Source: Cannabis sativa (lineage: Eukaryota > Streptophyta > Magnoliopsida > Rosales > Cannabaceae). Taken from it: a DNA stretch of 64,000 bases. Below the pieces are notes generated by a model that had not been told where the DNA came from, did not search any database, and saw nothing but the letters and a program-made list of their open reading frames with translations. Shown here piece by piece: positions 46,661-58,010 of this stretch. The DNA is taken from contig NC_083603.1 of NCBI RefSeq assembly GCF_029168945.1, positions 9,300,001-9,364,000 of the forward strand, written 5' to 3'. A program made the position numbers and the translations under genes. Positions within the stretch are counted from its first letter, which is position 1. Every line of letters begins with the position of its first letter.

Positions 46661-46900
46661 AGATAAATAATGATTTAGAATTTGCATATTAAAAAGAAAA
46701 AAAATGAAGAAGAAAAAGAGGAGTGTGACTAAGAGAAAAAAAGAAAAAGAAATATTTTTTTAGGTTTAGGTCAAATATTTTAGGCTAATTTATAGCAATA
46801 TATAATAATATATGATAGGTTTGTTTAGATTTAAACATTTAGTTATTTTTTATAAAAAATAATAAAAAAGAGAAATCTTTAGTTTACCGTTAATATATTA

Positions 46901-47610
46901 CTAGGTGAATGTACGTGCCGAGCCACGTATTGCTAGTTTTATTTAAGATTTTGGTATTTTTAAGATTTTGAATGTATTTTATTTTTATAGATTACAAATT
47001 TTTTGTTTGAAAAAATTAAATATTTATATTTGAAATATTATTTAATAATGTATTAAAAATAATATTAGTGTAATTATAAAATTGTAAATAAATTTATTAT
47101 TGGAGTAGTAGATTATTCTATTTAGTTCTTTTTTTAACATAGCATTGTAATGTAAGTTTATATTTATAAATATTCTGTAAAGTGTTAATATTATATGAAC
47201 ATCTCCATTTATAAAGCTAAAAAGTGGGTCAATGACAGAAGTGGTATATCTGCAATCACACAAAGATAGAAGTGGTATTTCTGCTTCCTATGCTTATCCA
47301 GAGAAAATATTAGATAACGTAATGTTAACTTTAATATATAAAGATTTTTCTTTTTTAAAAAATAAATAAAAAAAATATTAATATTCTCCCAAAATAGGTT
47401 TGTTAGAGAGATATGTGGGTAAAATGATTTTTTTCATTTGAAAAAAGATTATTAAAAGATTGTTTAATTTTTTGGGTTTAATTATTGGGTTTATTTGTTA
47501 ACGGGAGATCAAACCTAATCGTTAAATTTAACAGAATATTCTTTTTATTTTTAAGAATATTCTGTTAAACCAAGAATTGCCGTTAGATAGGCACTTTTAA
47601 TATATAAAGA
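46901..47610 (-). mobile_element. Short non-autonomous Helitron
   Basis: Minus strand: the 5' end is TCTTTATATATTAAAAGTGC preceded by A. The 3' end is CTAG followed by T, with a perfect hairpin (TACGTG-GCTCGG-CACGTA) 11 bases before the terminus. A-T insertion without duplication, TC start and CTAG end with the hairpin are the Helitron signature. A second TCTTTATATATTAAA start lies at 47344, so the real unit could be 46901-47344 or a nested pair. No Rep/helicase. Confidence 0.75.
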
Positions 47611-47762
47611 TACATATATAAAAAAAGTTATTTTAAAAGTTATTGAATACATATACAATCATTATTTTTTTTTATATAATTTAGATAGAGATATTTTGTT
47701 TTAAATATAATTGTTATTTTTTTTTTATGTATTTATTATGTAGCTTAGATAGAGATATTTTG

Positions 47763-48300
47763 TGTTAACGCAAATTTTTGTTTACCTGATATGAGCTTAA
47801 ACGGTAATAAACTTGCACAGGAAAATAAAAACAGTAAAGAAAAGAGGGTGAACACAAAGATTTTTTTTACGTAGTTTTGCAGTCAAAATTTTGCATAGTC
47901 CACGAATCAATTTTATTATATTTTTGATAGCCTTTTTCTCTTATGAATTTTTCGTCCATTTTTCAGTCTTAACTTGTCTCTATTTATAATTTCTTAGCCC
48001 GGAAGTTAATTACAGAGTCAACTGATATCTTTACGACAATTATTCTTTGAAATCATGGGATTTGATTACATATCACGTAAAATAAATCTTTTTTTAGTGG
48101 TGGTTACCTCAATTGTGTAAGGGTAGCGAGGGGAGACCTCGCTTTGTGAGGATAGTGAGGGGTACCTCGCTTGTGTGAGGTTGTAAGGGTAGCTAGCTAG
48201 GGGGTCACTTCGCACAAGAGCCCAGGGAGAGGGGGTAGGGGGCTCGCACTCCGGGGGTCCAATGAGGTGGGAACCATCTTGCATACCCTGCGTATCCGCT
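47763..48300. mobile_element. Possible LTR fragment (Tat-like)
   Basis: Starts TGTGTTAACGC and contains TTTACGTAGTTTTGCAG and AGTCCACGAATC words that recur, in the same order, in the LTR at 58719. It includes ATTTATAATT (TATA-like on the minus strand) and a GC-rich block with AGCGAGGGG and CCTCGC repeats at 48110-48260. No right border or PPT could be found, so this may be an old solo-LTR fragment. The frame at 48066-48284 is not believed to be a gene. Confidence 0.4.
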
Positions 48301-49114
48301 TATCACAATTGAAAGGTATTTTCCCATTAGTCTTCCTACATTTATATCTTATCTAACTTGGGGTCTTAGCTATTTTAATACCTTCATCTTTTGGTGATTG
48401 GAAATGCTAATTATATCAACATTAATTACACACGAGCTAGAGTCGACCATGTAACGTTCAAGAAAATTAAATGTTTTTCCACCTAGGGATATAGGCGATG
48501 GATCGCCTACTATCAAGCCACACATCCCCATGTTCTCAGCCTAAAATTATCTAGCTCCACTTTGTAATTCTCATTTTGAACCCAAACGTTTCTAATCGTT
48601 TTTATGCTCATTTTACACATGTTTATGAGCATTAATTCCATCTCTAATAATTATAAACATATAGTCATGAACTTCACCCAAATAAATTGTCTAACTCTCA
48701 AAGTTGCCTTACAAGAAATTGTAGTCATATTTATGTAATATTTAGAATTGAAATAAATTATTAAAAAAATATAACGAAATAAATAAAAAATAATCAGAAT
48801 TAATATTTATAACATATTGTTTACTAAAATTATTTAGAAATAGAATAATAATGATTTATCTTATTTACTTTATTAAAAAACATAATCGGAATGCTTAAAT
48901 TGACTAATTGTCCTTTTGAGTTAAACTATATGATAGTTATATTGTAAATACATTTTAAAATATAAAATTGTCATTATATATTTAATATTAAAAAATAGAT
49001 AAAAATAAATAAAAATTATTATCTTTAATGACATTCCTTAAAAAAATTAGTGAAGGAAGTGTTCCCTTTCTTTTATTACTTATTTAATCAAGATCTTCCT
49101 TTCTTAATTTTAAT
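48301..49114. other. Intergenic DNA, no gene seen
   Basis: Moderate to high AT content; no frame, RNA gene or delimitable element. Bases 48420-48560 are less AT-rich and may still belong to the LTR-like fragment. Confidence 0.45.
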
Positions 49115-49122
49115 TAATTAAA

Positions 49123-49246
49123 GGCTTGTTCGGTAATTTTTCTATTTTTTATTTTTTAAATTTCACTTAACAAAATCTTGTATTTGTTCACGGTTTTTGA
49201 TTAATTAATCAAAAACTTGATTATATAATTATTACCGAACAATACC
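49123..49246. repeat. Small hAT-like MITE (124 bp)
   Basis: Ends GGCTTGTTCGGTAAT and ATTACCGAACAATACC (inverted with few changes). Flanks TAATTAAA and TAAGTAAA agree in 7 of 8. Confidence 0.65.
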
Positions 49247-49254
49247 TAAGTAAA

Positions 49255-49955
49255 TAAATATAAAGAAATGAAATGAGTACTTTACTATTAGTTCTCATTA
49301 CTTATTAGTAAGCATATATTACTAGTGTAAGTTTTACACTAAGAGAAGGTTCCAAATTCAAATCCCTTCCTCCAAAAAAATAAAAATAAAAAAAAAAAAA
49401 ACCTTACAATTTAAAACTTGTAATCAAATGGAGTTTACAAATCTTATTTTCACGTTTTATTCTCCTATAAAATGTTACTTTTGGCAAATGAATAATTAAA
49501 CTATTTATTCATTTAAATTGCCAAATAAATTGTCTTTTATTTTTGTTTACATTAAATTATTTATAAATAATATAACATAACATTCAAATTATTTTAATCT
49601 TAATTTAATGATTTTATACGACAATCACAATGTACATCATAATTATGAAATACATACTGTAATATTTTGAAAAAATTTAAACTGTATCTTTCAATAATAG
49701 ACATGTATAAAATAAAAAATGGTAACAAATTGCTTAAACTTTAAAGTTGCCGCATTAAATTATTTTAAAATTTTTAAAAAATTTATGAAATATCTTCATA
49801 CAATATACACCATCATATAAATATTATTACAATTAAACCTATCTAAATATCCAAAAGATAAAAGAATTTTGTATGTAACGAAAATTTAGTTAAAATGGGT
49901 CATATATGACAAAAGAAGAACATACAAAGAAACTATTTTGTATATATATATATAT
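49255..49955. other. Intergenic DNA, no gene seen
   Basis: AT-rich, with an A-run near 49374-49401 and a TA run just before the next MITE. Nothing else recognised. Confidence 0.45.
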
Positions 49956-49958
49956 ATA

Positions 49959-50155
49959 GGAATATAATTTTGTCTCGTGATGTACTTTCATGGAATGTAT
50001 TCCGTGATACATTAGATCAGTCTCAGAGTACATTAAATGAGTGTCAGGATACGTTTCTACTTTTTAACTCTAATTACTCCTAGATCAATCTCACAGCTGC
50101 CGTACATCACGGATTACAATCCGTGAAAGTACAGTAACATGACAAAATCATATCC
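49959..50155. mobile_element. Mutator-like MITE (copy 3), inserted in a TA run
   Basis: Same family as 27342 and 32677: left GGAATATAATTTTGTCTCGT, right GACAAAATCATATCC, core CCTAGATCAATCTCA. Both flanks are (TA)n, so the target duplication cannot be delimited exactly. Confidence 0.8.
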
Positions 50156-50159
50156 TTAT

Positions 50160-50769
50160 ATATATATATATATATATTTTAACAAAGGAGTCCAGCGGAT
50201 AAGACATATTGTTCCATTATTAAGTAGTAGACCAAGTCATTCCTATACTGAAATGTGGGGGAATCTACTTTGAACCACTTTTGAACTTGTTAATTTCCTA
50301 TTCACTCTCTCTCTCTAAGTCTCTTTATATACATGCATGAGAAATGGGCTTATCGTACATAGCGTCCTATTGTTATCCGCGCAATTGAATATTAAATTCC
50401 ATTCTTATACTCAAATAATATTTATATATAAAAAATTGTTACCTATTTATAGTAATAATATTACACTCCATATCTATCTATATCTAAATCTTGAAAAGGT
50501 AATGTGGTATGCTATCATTTTTACTTTTCAATTTATCTATTTCAAGGTTATTTTGATTTGAATCTCTTATTATTCTACTTTTTTTTTTTCAATAAACAAT
50601 AAAATAATTTCACCTAGTAATGAATTATATTGTGTATAGCTTTTTAAGCTTTCTACATAGATAACCTAATTATTTACTATACATTCACTATTTATTATTA
50701 ATTATTGATTTAATAAAATAAAGTTAATTATGTCACATATGGTTATAATTAATCTTTACTACAATTTCG
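50160..50769. other. Intergenic DNA, no gene seen
   Basis: AT-rich with a TA run at the left edge and a short CTCTCT run near 50307. The frame at 50337-50561 has no recognisable features. Confidence 0.4.
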
Positions 50770-50985
50770 CATATACATATATATAAATTTATTTTTTCTC
50801 TAATTATCATTATATCTCTTTTATTCTTTGTATTAACCTTTTTTTTTTTTCATTATGATCTTTCTCTTTCGATTGGCATAAGTACTTGGTGTTAACTGGC
50901 TCTCAGTTTGCTTAAATCCTTAAAGAACTAGCAGTGTGTAAAATCTATGGTAGACAACAAAGTACGCGCGAGATTAGAAGTTGAT
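50770..50985. repeat. Left copy of an old local duplication (paralogous empty site)
   Basis: Similar to 51470-51549 joined to 58461-58590: shared order of ATATATATAA, TATCTCT, a T-run, TGATCTTTCTCTTT / TGATCTCTCTTTT, GGCA(T/C)AAGTA, GGTGTTAACT, and GGTAGAC(A/G)ACA. This copy is uninterrupted where the other copy carries the outer CACTA element, and has TGA once (50856-50858). Confidence 0.7.
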
Positions 50986-51022
50986 CATCAACGACACTTT
51001 GGTATTTGATATTTATATTTTA

Positions 51023-51442
51023 GGGTGATTCTACAATGCACCTCCTTAAAAGGGATGTATTGATGCACCCTTAACTTATTTCGGCATTCAGAAAAAAAAT
51101 TTAGTCTAATTTTTTTTGCATATTCATGTACGTTATAGCTATTTGAGATATCCTACAAAATTTTGAGAAATTCGGAATAATTTACAATATAGAAAACAAT
51201 GTTCAAACAGTCGATTTTACACGCGTATAAAATAAAATAGTCACGCGTGCAATACAATGTTTGAATATAGTTTTCGACGTGTTAAACCTTTCTAAATTTC
51301 TTAAAATTTTGCAGGATGTCTTAAATAACTATAACGTACATGACCATGAGAAAAAATTTGACTAAAAAACTATTTCGGATGCTAAAACAGATAGGGGTGC
51401 ATCAATATATCAATTTTAAAGGGGTGCATTGTAAAATTTTCC
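51023..51442. mobile_element. Mutator-like foldback MITE, 9-bp TSD
   Basis: Perfect 9-bp duplication TATATTTTA (51014-51022, 51443-51451). The long arms are inverted: GGGTGATTCTACAATGCACC at the left against GGTGCATTGTAAAATTTTCC at the right, continuing through GGATGT...TTTCGGCATTCAG and its inverse. The core has ACGCGTATAAAATAAAATAG and TCACGCGTGCAA. Reference copy for the worn relatives at 1135, 5845 and 26935. Confidence 0.92.
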
Positions 51443-53405
51443 TATATTTTATTGTTTTATATATGTGAGTCATATATATAACATTTCCTTTTTTATTATA
51501 TAATCATATCTCTCTTGCTTTTTGAACTGTTTTTTTTCTCCATTCTTGACACTTTTACAAAAATGAGTTTTAGTGACCCTTGTTGAGGGACTTTAATTAA
51601 AACCTTTTAGTGACATTGTTACTAATGTGGGTGACTGAAAAGATAGTATTTAGTGACACTTCAAGGTGAGTCACTAAACTCTTATAAAGTCGCTCATCGC
51701 TTACAGAGTGTTACTGTATTTTTTTAAAAAATAAATAATATTTTTTTTTTAAAAAAAAATAAATATGATCTTTTTATTCAAATTATATATTATAAAATTT
51801 ATTATAATAATTTAATTAATAATATTTTGATAAAAATATACTTAATGATATAATTTAATTAATTATATATTAATTATGAATTAATGCAAACCATTACATC
51901 AAAATACCACAAAATATATACAAATTATGAAACAATATCACTAAAACTAAATCCAAATTTATAACTCATTTGAACAGTAAGACAAATTTCATAACAGTAA
52001 AATAAATGGGTATAGACATAAATTTAAAACAAAACTAAATTTCTTAAATCTTTAAACAATAAAATACAAAAAATTTTATATGCCTAATATCAAATCCCAT
52101 AAAAACCCAAGCGGCGGTGACCTCCGTTTGGCTCGTCAGCGATGCTGGACGTCCGTCGTTTGGGAAGAAGATCAGAGCTCGGGCCACACACTACTACAAT
52201 GTTAGCCTTTAGAGGCAGTTTTTTCAACCCCATTTATAAAAAGGGAAGCTAAAGGGTGTGAAAATACCCGCTATGTTCGAAATTGACATTTAGAGGCGGT
52301 TTTTTGATAAAAACCGTAGGTATAAAATTGCATTATACCATTTAGAGGCGGTTGGAAATTAATTTTTATTTTTTTTTTGAACTACCATATGGCGTCGGTT
52401 CCTATGAAGGAACCGACGCCATAGGGTCGACCCTTGTATATAGGGTTCGATCATCTTCTTCCTCCCCACTTCACTCAGCGCAGCAAAAAACCAGAGAGCC
52501 TTTTCCCAGCAGAAACCCTCGCCGAACCCACCTCCTCCCCACCCTATCTCCCCCATTTCTCAACCATTTCAGCCCATTATTTTTTTAAAATCCTCCATTT
52601 TCGATACTTAATAACATACACCTAAAAAGTTTTGATTTTTTAGCCTCTTTAAGTGTCATCCGAACCCAAATAGTAAACTTTGGGTGTGAAATCCGGCCAC
52701 CCATTTTTGTTGAGAAATTGTTCAATCTCAACCTCGTTTAAGGTATAAATATTGCTTCTATTCTTATTGTATTATGTATATTGTTTTATTTTTTGTTTTT
52801 GTAAATTATTATTTGAGTTTTTTTATTTTATTAGTAATATTATTGTGTTTTATGTGTATAGTGTCGAGATTTTTTACGGTGGTCGTCGGATTGCGGTTAT
52901 TAGGTAATCATTTATACCACAATGTATAGTATATATATGTATTTGTATATTTTATTGAATATTTGTATATAATGTGTGTATATATTGTGTGTGTATATTT
53001 TTTATGAAAATAAATTTTGTAATTGTATTTTATATATTTTTTGCAATATATATTTATTGTGAATAAAATGACATTGGAGGGATTTTATTAGTTTCAAAAA
53101 AAAAATTAGTTTAGAAATAAAAATTTTAAAATGGAATTAGTGTGTGATATAATTTTATTTTTTTGAGATAATAGTGTGAGATATAATTGATTATATATAT
53201 GTATGTATAATTTAGTAACTAAGTAACTTGTTACAATTTTTTATAACTAGTTATAAGTTATGAAATAATTAATTTTGTAATTTCGTTGTATTTCTTTATA
53301 TTATAGGGCTTCGGCATAATTTTGTGTGTAGCGTATTTGGGCTTGCAATTATAGGTATATACTTTTACTAACTTTTTCTTAATATATAATTAATTATCAA
53401 TGCAT

Positions 53406-53600
53406 GTTAGTTGAGTTTGAATATCTTAAATATTCATCCGTAGTGAAGTAGGTTACGCGAATACATGTACTTTGCGGTCGGATGGGTGGATTAATTTTGT
53501 ATTGTTTATACTGTTTTGTTTGTTATTTTAGGCACTTGTAAAATTTTTGGGAACGTCCAATTACAGTAGTTATCCGCCGAAATTTCGGTAGAATTAGGAT
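53406..53600. repeat. Intron-associated direct repeat, copy 1 (copy 2 at 55660-55855)
   Basis: GAGTTTGAATATCTT, ATTCATCCGTAGTGAAGTAG, a GGTCGGATGGGTGGA-like block, AAAATTTTTGGG and CCGAAATTTCGGTAGAATT occur in the same order in both copies. The second copy falls between two coding pieces of the Transposase_24-like region, so the repeat may be a duplicated intron. CCGAAATTTCGG is itself a palindrome. Confidence 0.8.
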
Positions 53601-53707
53601 AAATCTTACTAAAACCATTCATAATATAGTTAATTATAACATAATAATAAGAAGTTAGGTCACATAAAAAATAATAATATTCACATTTATGAAAACTTTT
53701 TAATTTT

Positions 53708-54215
53708 ACCAACATTCTAATCAACTAAACAACCTAATAACATGAACTAATGTAAAACGAAAATTTGAGTAATTTTTAGATTAATATGAATAAATTGTGT
53801 GAGAGACTTAGTTAGTTACATTGTGTAATTAGTAACTAGATATAATTAGTTACTAAATAAATTAACAAAATAAACATGTAAAATCCTTCTTTTTTTATTT
53901 TTTTTTTCTTTCATTTGAGAGGTTCAATGTGGATTTTTATTTTTCAAAGAAAATAAAGAGCAAAAGTTAATTAAAAGGGGAAAATATTAGTTAATACCTT
54001 TATTGCTTTACCAAAAAATTTTCCCCTCAATTTTATTTATTAAAAATATTTAACATTTTAATAACATTCTAATCAACAAAACAACCTAATAATATGAACT
54101 AATCTAAAACGAGAATTTGAGTAATTTATAAATTAATATGAATAAATTGTGAGAAACTTAGTTAGTTACATTGTGTAATTAGTAACTAGCTATAAGTAGT
54201 TACTAAATACTGAAT
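53708..54215. repeat. Direct duplication of ~150 bp upstream of the TNP2-like frame
   Basis: 53715-53870 and 54065-54213 are about 90% alike: TTCTAATCAAC, AACAACCTAATAA, AACTTAGTTAGTTACATTGT, then AATTAGTAACTAG and TAGTTACTAAAT. The second copy ends just before the ATG at 54220. Confidence 0.85.
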
Positions 54216-54219
54216 TTTT

Positions 54220-54975
54220 TTGGATAGGATTTTTGTTATGGATAAATCATGGATGCGTGAGGAGAGAGACACACCGCGATTTCAAGTAGGGTTCGATGCA
54301 TTTTTAGAGTTTGCCTTAAAGAATTCTACAAATCACGATCGTATTCATTGTCCGTGTGTAGATTGTTGTAATGTATCTAAAGGGAATATTACAATGATTA
54401 AGGACCATGTGTATTTACGAGGTTTCAATAGAAGTTATACTAATTGGTATTACCATGGCGAACATTTACCTAATGATCCATATCCATTAGGAAAGCGGGG
54501 GGTAGATGATATCGAGGGTAATGATTTCGATGATTATCCATTGGACTTGCTTAACGAAGCACAGGAGGAATTTCTTAATGATCCTGAGAAATTCGATAAT
54601 TTTCTTAGTGATGCTGATAAACCTCTGTTCGATGGTTGTAAAAAACTAAGATTACCAACAATGGTAAAGTTTTACAACATAAAAGCAGAAAATGGAGTGA
54701 GCGATAAATGTTTTACTCAATTTTTAGCTGCTTTTAAAGATATCTTACCATTTGCCAACTGCTTTCCGGAATCTACTTATGAAGTGAAAAAACGTTAAAT
54801 TCTATAGGATTGAAGTATGAAAAAATTCATGCATGTCCGAACGATTGCATTTTATATCGTAAGGAATATGCAGACATGAATTATTGCCCGACTTGCGGTT
54901 TATCCCGCCATAAAGTAAACAAGAGTAAGGAGAATAGGAAACTTATCCCCCAAAAAGTGATGTGGTACATGCCTT
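54220..54975 (+). pseudogene. CACTA TNP2-like transposase, N-terminal remnant
   Basis: Begins MDKSWM and continues with a transposase-associated domain: FQVGFDAFLEFALKN, IHCPCVDCCNV, VYLRGFNRSYTNWYYHGE. It is followed by an acidic region and KVKFYN...FAAFKDILPFANCFPEST. After YEVKKR a frameshift (about 54795) is needed to continue LKYEKIHACPNDCILYRKEY and MNYCPTCGLSRHK, the TNP2 zinc-finger-like start, to KVMWYMPL. The entire catalytic core that should follow is missing. It cannot encode an active transposase. Confidence 0.85.
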
Positions 54976-56200
54976 TGACACCAGAGCATCCTGGACGTGT
55001 CAGGGCTGCTGGGTATGCTATTACTTCAAATGTTATTTATTTAGTTACACAAATGAAATCGTTGCTAATTTGCATTTTATGATTTGTAGGTTCCTGACCA
55101 GGGCATCTCAACTGTTCGACAGGAAGAAAAGGGAAGTGTCTGATGTTGTGGCTCGGCAAGCGAAGGAGATTGAACAATTAAAAGCCGAAGTCCAATCCCT
55201 TAAGCAGCAGAGGAACACTGCCGAACAAGAGGAAGAAGGAGAGGTGGCTGGTGAGGCGTATGTTCCACAACCATACGCTCCTCAGGATGAGGTACAACCA
55301 CAAATTTATGCTGAGGAGTTCATTTCCCTCAACGACCAAGGTATCCTATACAATTTTGATGACCATGCGGCCCTTAATCAGCAAGTACATCTCTGCTCTG
55401 ACAACATCGACAATATTGTGGCCCGAGGGTATTTGTACGAGCATGTGGGTACGATCAAAGTTCACTGCCAGGATTACGATGATTCACATGCTCGGATCAT
55501 GGTTTCGGAAATCCTGCAAGAGGACGCTGAAATCCCAGTCCCAATTGAAGAGTTCAGATATGTTAGGGACGTGTACCAGATGTTCCTTCCTTGGCCTAAA
55601 CACTTAATTTTAACAACCGAGGTAACTTCTCAACTGAAATTAATTATTAATGATTAGTGGAGTTTGAATATCTTCAATATTCATCCGTAGTGAAGTAGGT
55701 TCTGCGAATATATGTGTTGCGGTGGGATGGATGAACAAACTACTGTTATATATGTGTTATTTGTCGTTATACAGCCATGTTCAAAATTTTTGGGGTCATT
55801 CAATTACAACCGTTATCTTTGCCGAAATTTCGGTAGAATTTAGATAAAATTTGATATATTTATATATATATATATTATGTTCTGTTTTGTTTAGGGTCCA
55901 CTCGCTCAACCGCCCTCAAGACGTGATGCGTCAAAGGGGAAAGCTCCGATGCTTTCTCCACAAAGCCGTGGTGCACGGGAAGATGAGTTGTTCACGGAAG
56001 AGAAGATGGCGTTGATCCCTAATTCGCTAAAATGGATGATTCATGAATTCCTAAGGCTCAAAGATAAACGTGATATAATCACAATTTCTGTCCCCCGAGG
56101 ATTCATTGCACCGCGTACCCGCATCATTTTATCTGGAGAGGATTTGCGACGGGTTGCTACGTGTAACTACATCGGCAACCGGGGAATGCGTTTGGAATGA
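54976..56200 (+). pseudogene. Transposase_24-like (TNPA-type) gene segment
   Basis: Starts abruptly after the TNP2 remnant with TPEHPGRVRAAG, a motif of Ptta/En/Spm Transposase_24 proteins, then an apparent intron (GTATGC...TTGTAG, 55014-55089). The next exon has FLTRASQLFDRKKREVS and a coiled-coil heptad stretch (VARQAKEIEQLKAEVQSLKQ). An apparent intron follows (GTAACT...GTTTAG, about 55622-55893), then GPLAQPPSRRDASKGKAP and a basic/aromatic segment to 56200. These proteins bind subterminal repeats. The fusion to TNP2 sequence indicates an internal deletion. Exon limits are by eye. Confidence 0.65.
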
Positions 56201-56284
56201 TGTATACTCTTCTTTAATCTAATTAACCTTATATCAAATTATAGTTAAATTATTATAAGGCACTAACACTTTTTTTGGCGGGCA

Positions 56285-57126
56285 CATATGGGAGAGCATC
56301 AACGGTACGAGAAAAATTTTCAAGTTTTACGACCCGCAGCTTCTCACGGTGCATGGGATCGGCGATGAAGAACGTAGTCGATCTTTTGACGATGCGGCAA
56401 GACGATTGGCTAATTGGTTATCATTAATGAACAGCAACCACCAAATGTTCTTTATTCCTTGGAATATCGGGTAAACTTTATTAAATTCTTTAGTGCTAAT
56501 TGTTCATTTCTATATTATGTCTTCAAATTATTTTTATACTATCTTACTTATATTCCAATATAATTTTCTAGGATGCATTGGACGCTAGTGGTGGTTGCGC
56601 CAAGGAAAATTATCCATTTAAACCCTGTAAAAGGCCGCCCAATTCCCGAAGAAATAGAACAAATGATCGGAAGGTAATAATTTAATGACTTCTTATGTAA
56701 CGAATTTAAATTAACTAACGAATTGAAATGCTAATATAATTTTCCCAAACAGGGCATTCATGTATATAGGGGACGCACATCAGTATCTTGGCCCGTGGCA
56801 AGGAATTTCACAAGCAAACTGTCCAAGATAACCTAAAAGCCAAGCATGCGGTTTTTATGTTTTGAAATATATCACTGACATCGTCGCACGTGCCAACCCC
56901 AACCGTTACATACAAGATCAAAAAGCTGTAAGTTTTAATTATTGATCATAGTATATAAATTTTATAATAACAAATATATAATATACATATACATAAACTA
57001 ATATAAATTTTTAATTTTTTTAACAGTTTGGGGGTAAGAAGCAATACGATCCAAAAACAGAATTGTTACCACTACAGCGAAAGTGGATCGAACAATTGAT
57101 GGCGGTGATTCACGGTGACGATTGAG
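56285..57126 (+). pseudogene. Ulp1-like cysteine protease (C48) exons, with a nonsense codon
   Basis: Four exon-like blocks with good splice borders: 56285-56471 (WESINGTRKIFKFYDPQLLT ... FFIPWNIG), 56572-56673 (MHWTLVVVAPRKIIHLNP, with the catalytic His), 56753-56937 (FMYIGDAHQYLGPWQGIS..., ACGFYVLKYI with the catalytic Cys) and 57027-57126 (FGGKKQYDPKTELLP... stop). A TAA at 56829-56831 replaces the Gln of the usual NCPRQ motif, and the Asp position reads Asn. The splice acceptor of the first block is GCAC, not CAG. Ulp1-type genes are frequent passengers in plant CACTA and Mutator elements; this copy is dead or truncated. Confidence 0.78.
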
Positions 57127-57429
57127 GTTCAAAGGTCGAAGAATTTTTCTTCATTATGTAATTTTTATAGATTAACTTGTAATTAGATTTATTAACTTAT
57201 TAATATTTTTAACTAATTTTATATGTTTGTGTAATATTTAATTATTTTTATGAAATCAAATTATGTTTTTACCCAAATTTAATTACTATTTAATTTAAAA
57301 TGTAATTAATATATAATTAAATTAAATAAATATGTAATTTAAATTAAATAAAATAATATATAAATTAATAAATATAAAATTAAAATAATATAATTAAATT
57401 TAAAAAAAATGAGGAAACCTGAAATTCGC

Positions 57430-57612
57430 CTACATATGGCGTCGGTTCCTACGCCATATATGGCGTCGGTTATTGGCTAGGAACCGACGCCATATGTACC
57501 CTTATGGCGTCGGTTCCCAGCTAATAACTGACGCCATAGGGTTATATATGGCGTCGGTTCATATAAACCCTTTAGCGTCGCCCTGATCAGCGTCGGTAGC
57601 GAATTTCGCGAA
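57430..57612. repeat. Subterminal ATGGCGTCGGTT repeats (right)
   Basis: About six copies of GGCGTCGGTT or its inverse AACCGACGCC in 180 bases, several arranged as hairpins (for example GGCGTCGGTTATTGGCTAGG with AACCGACGCC). The left end of the element has one matching hairpin (52391-52429). Probably transposase-binding sites of the inner CACTA. Confidence 0.85.
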
Positions 57613-57670
57613 AACCGACGCCTAAAGGGCTTAAAAACCGCCTCTAAAGGGTGTTTTTGTAGTAGTGACA

Positions 57671-58010
57671 TGAGGAAACCAGAGGGAGAGATAAGTTGTC
57701 ACCTTCGATTAGCTCATCTTCATTGATGGCGTGTGAGCGAAAAGGGGTGCGAACGAAAAGGAAAACCACTGCCATTTGGGTTTCCAGGTATTGCGAGCAT
57801 CATGTGGTCAATTTGGACCACCGTAGTTCGGAGAGAGGCATGGCAACATCACTGCGCAAGGGAAATAGGAAAGATAGATGAGAGAGATATTGGGACTTTG
57901 GGTTTTCTTGGGTTTAGGAAGCCATGGTCGGAGCACGACTGTCTAGCCGTGGTCACTCCAGACCACACGCAGTAAACAAAGGGAGAGATAGATAGATACG
58001 GGAGGATGTG
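57671..58010 (-). other. GC-richer passenger block in the outer CACTA
   Basis: Together with 52100-52185, this segment has gene-like composition compared with its surroundings. Words such as GCCGTGGTCACTCCAGACCA and CGACCACCG-like inverses suggest a captured exon or UTR fragment, perhaps on the minus strand. Frames 57696-57881 and 57733-57975 are open but match nothing I recognise. No function assigned. Confidence 0.35.

Larger units (their letters stand above)
52189..57667 (+). mobile_element. Inner CACTA element with decayed genes
   Basis: Termini CACTACTACAA and TTGTAGTAGTG, duplication ACA (52186-52188, 57668-57670). Immediately inside both ends lie TTTAGAGGCGG-type repeats, then ATGGCGTCGGTT palindromic repeats. 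The plus strand holds a TNP2-like N-terminus, a Transposase_24-like segment and an Ulp1-like protease, all damaged. At 5.5 kb it is shorter than autonomous CACTA elements, which fits an internal deletion of the TNP2 core. Confidence 0.92.

Noticed and set aside
48066..48284. GC-rich frame as a host exon
   Set aside because: No domain; the sequence has AGCGAGGGG/CCTCGC repeats and lies in an LTR-like fragment.
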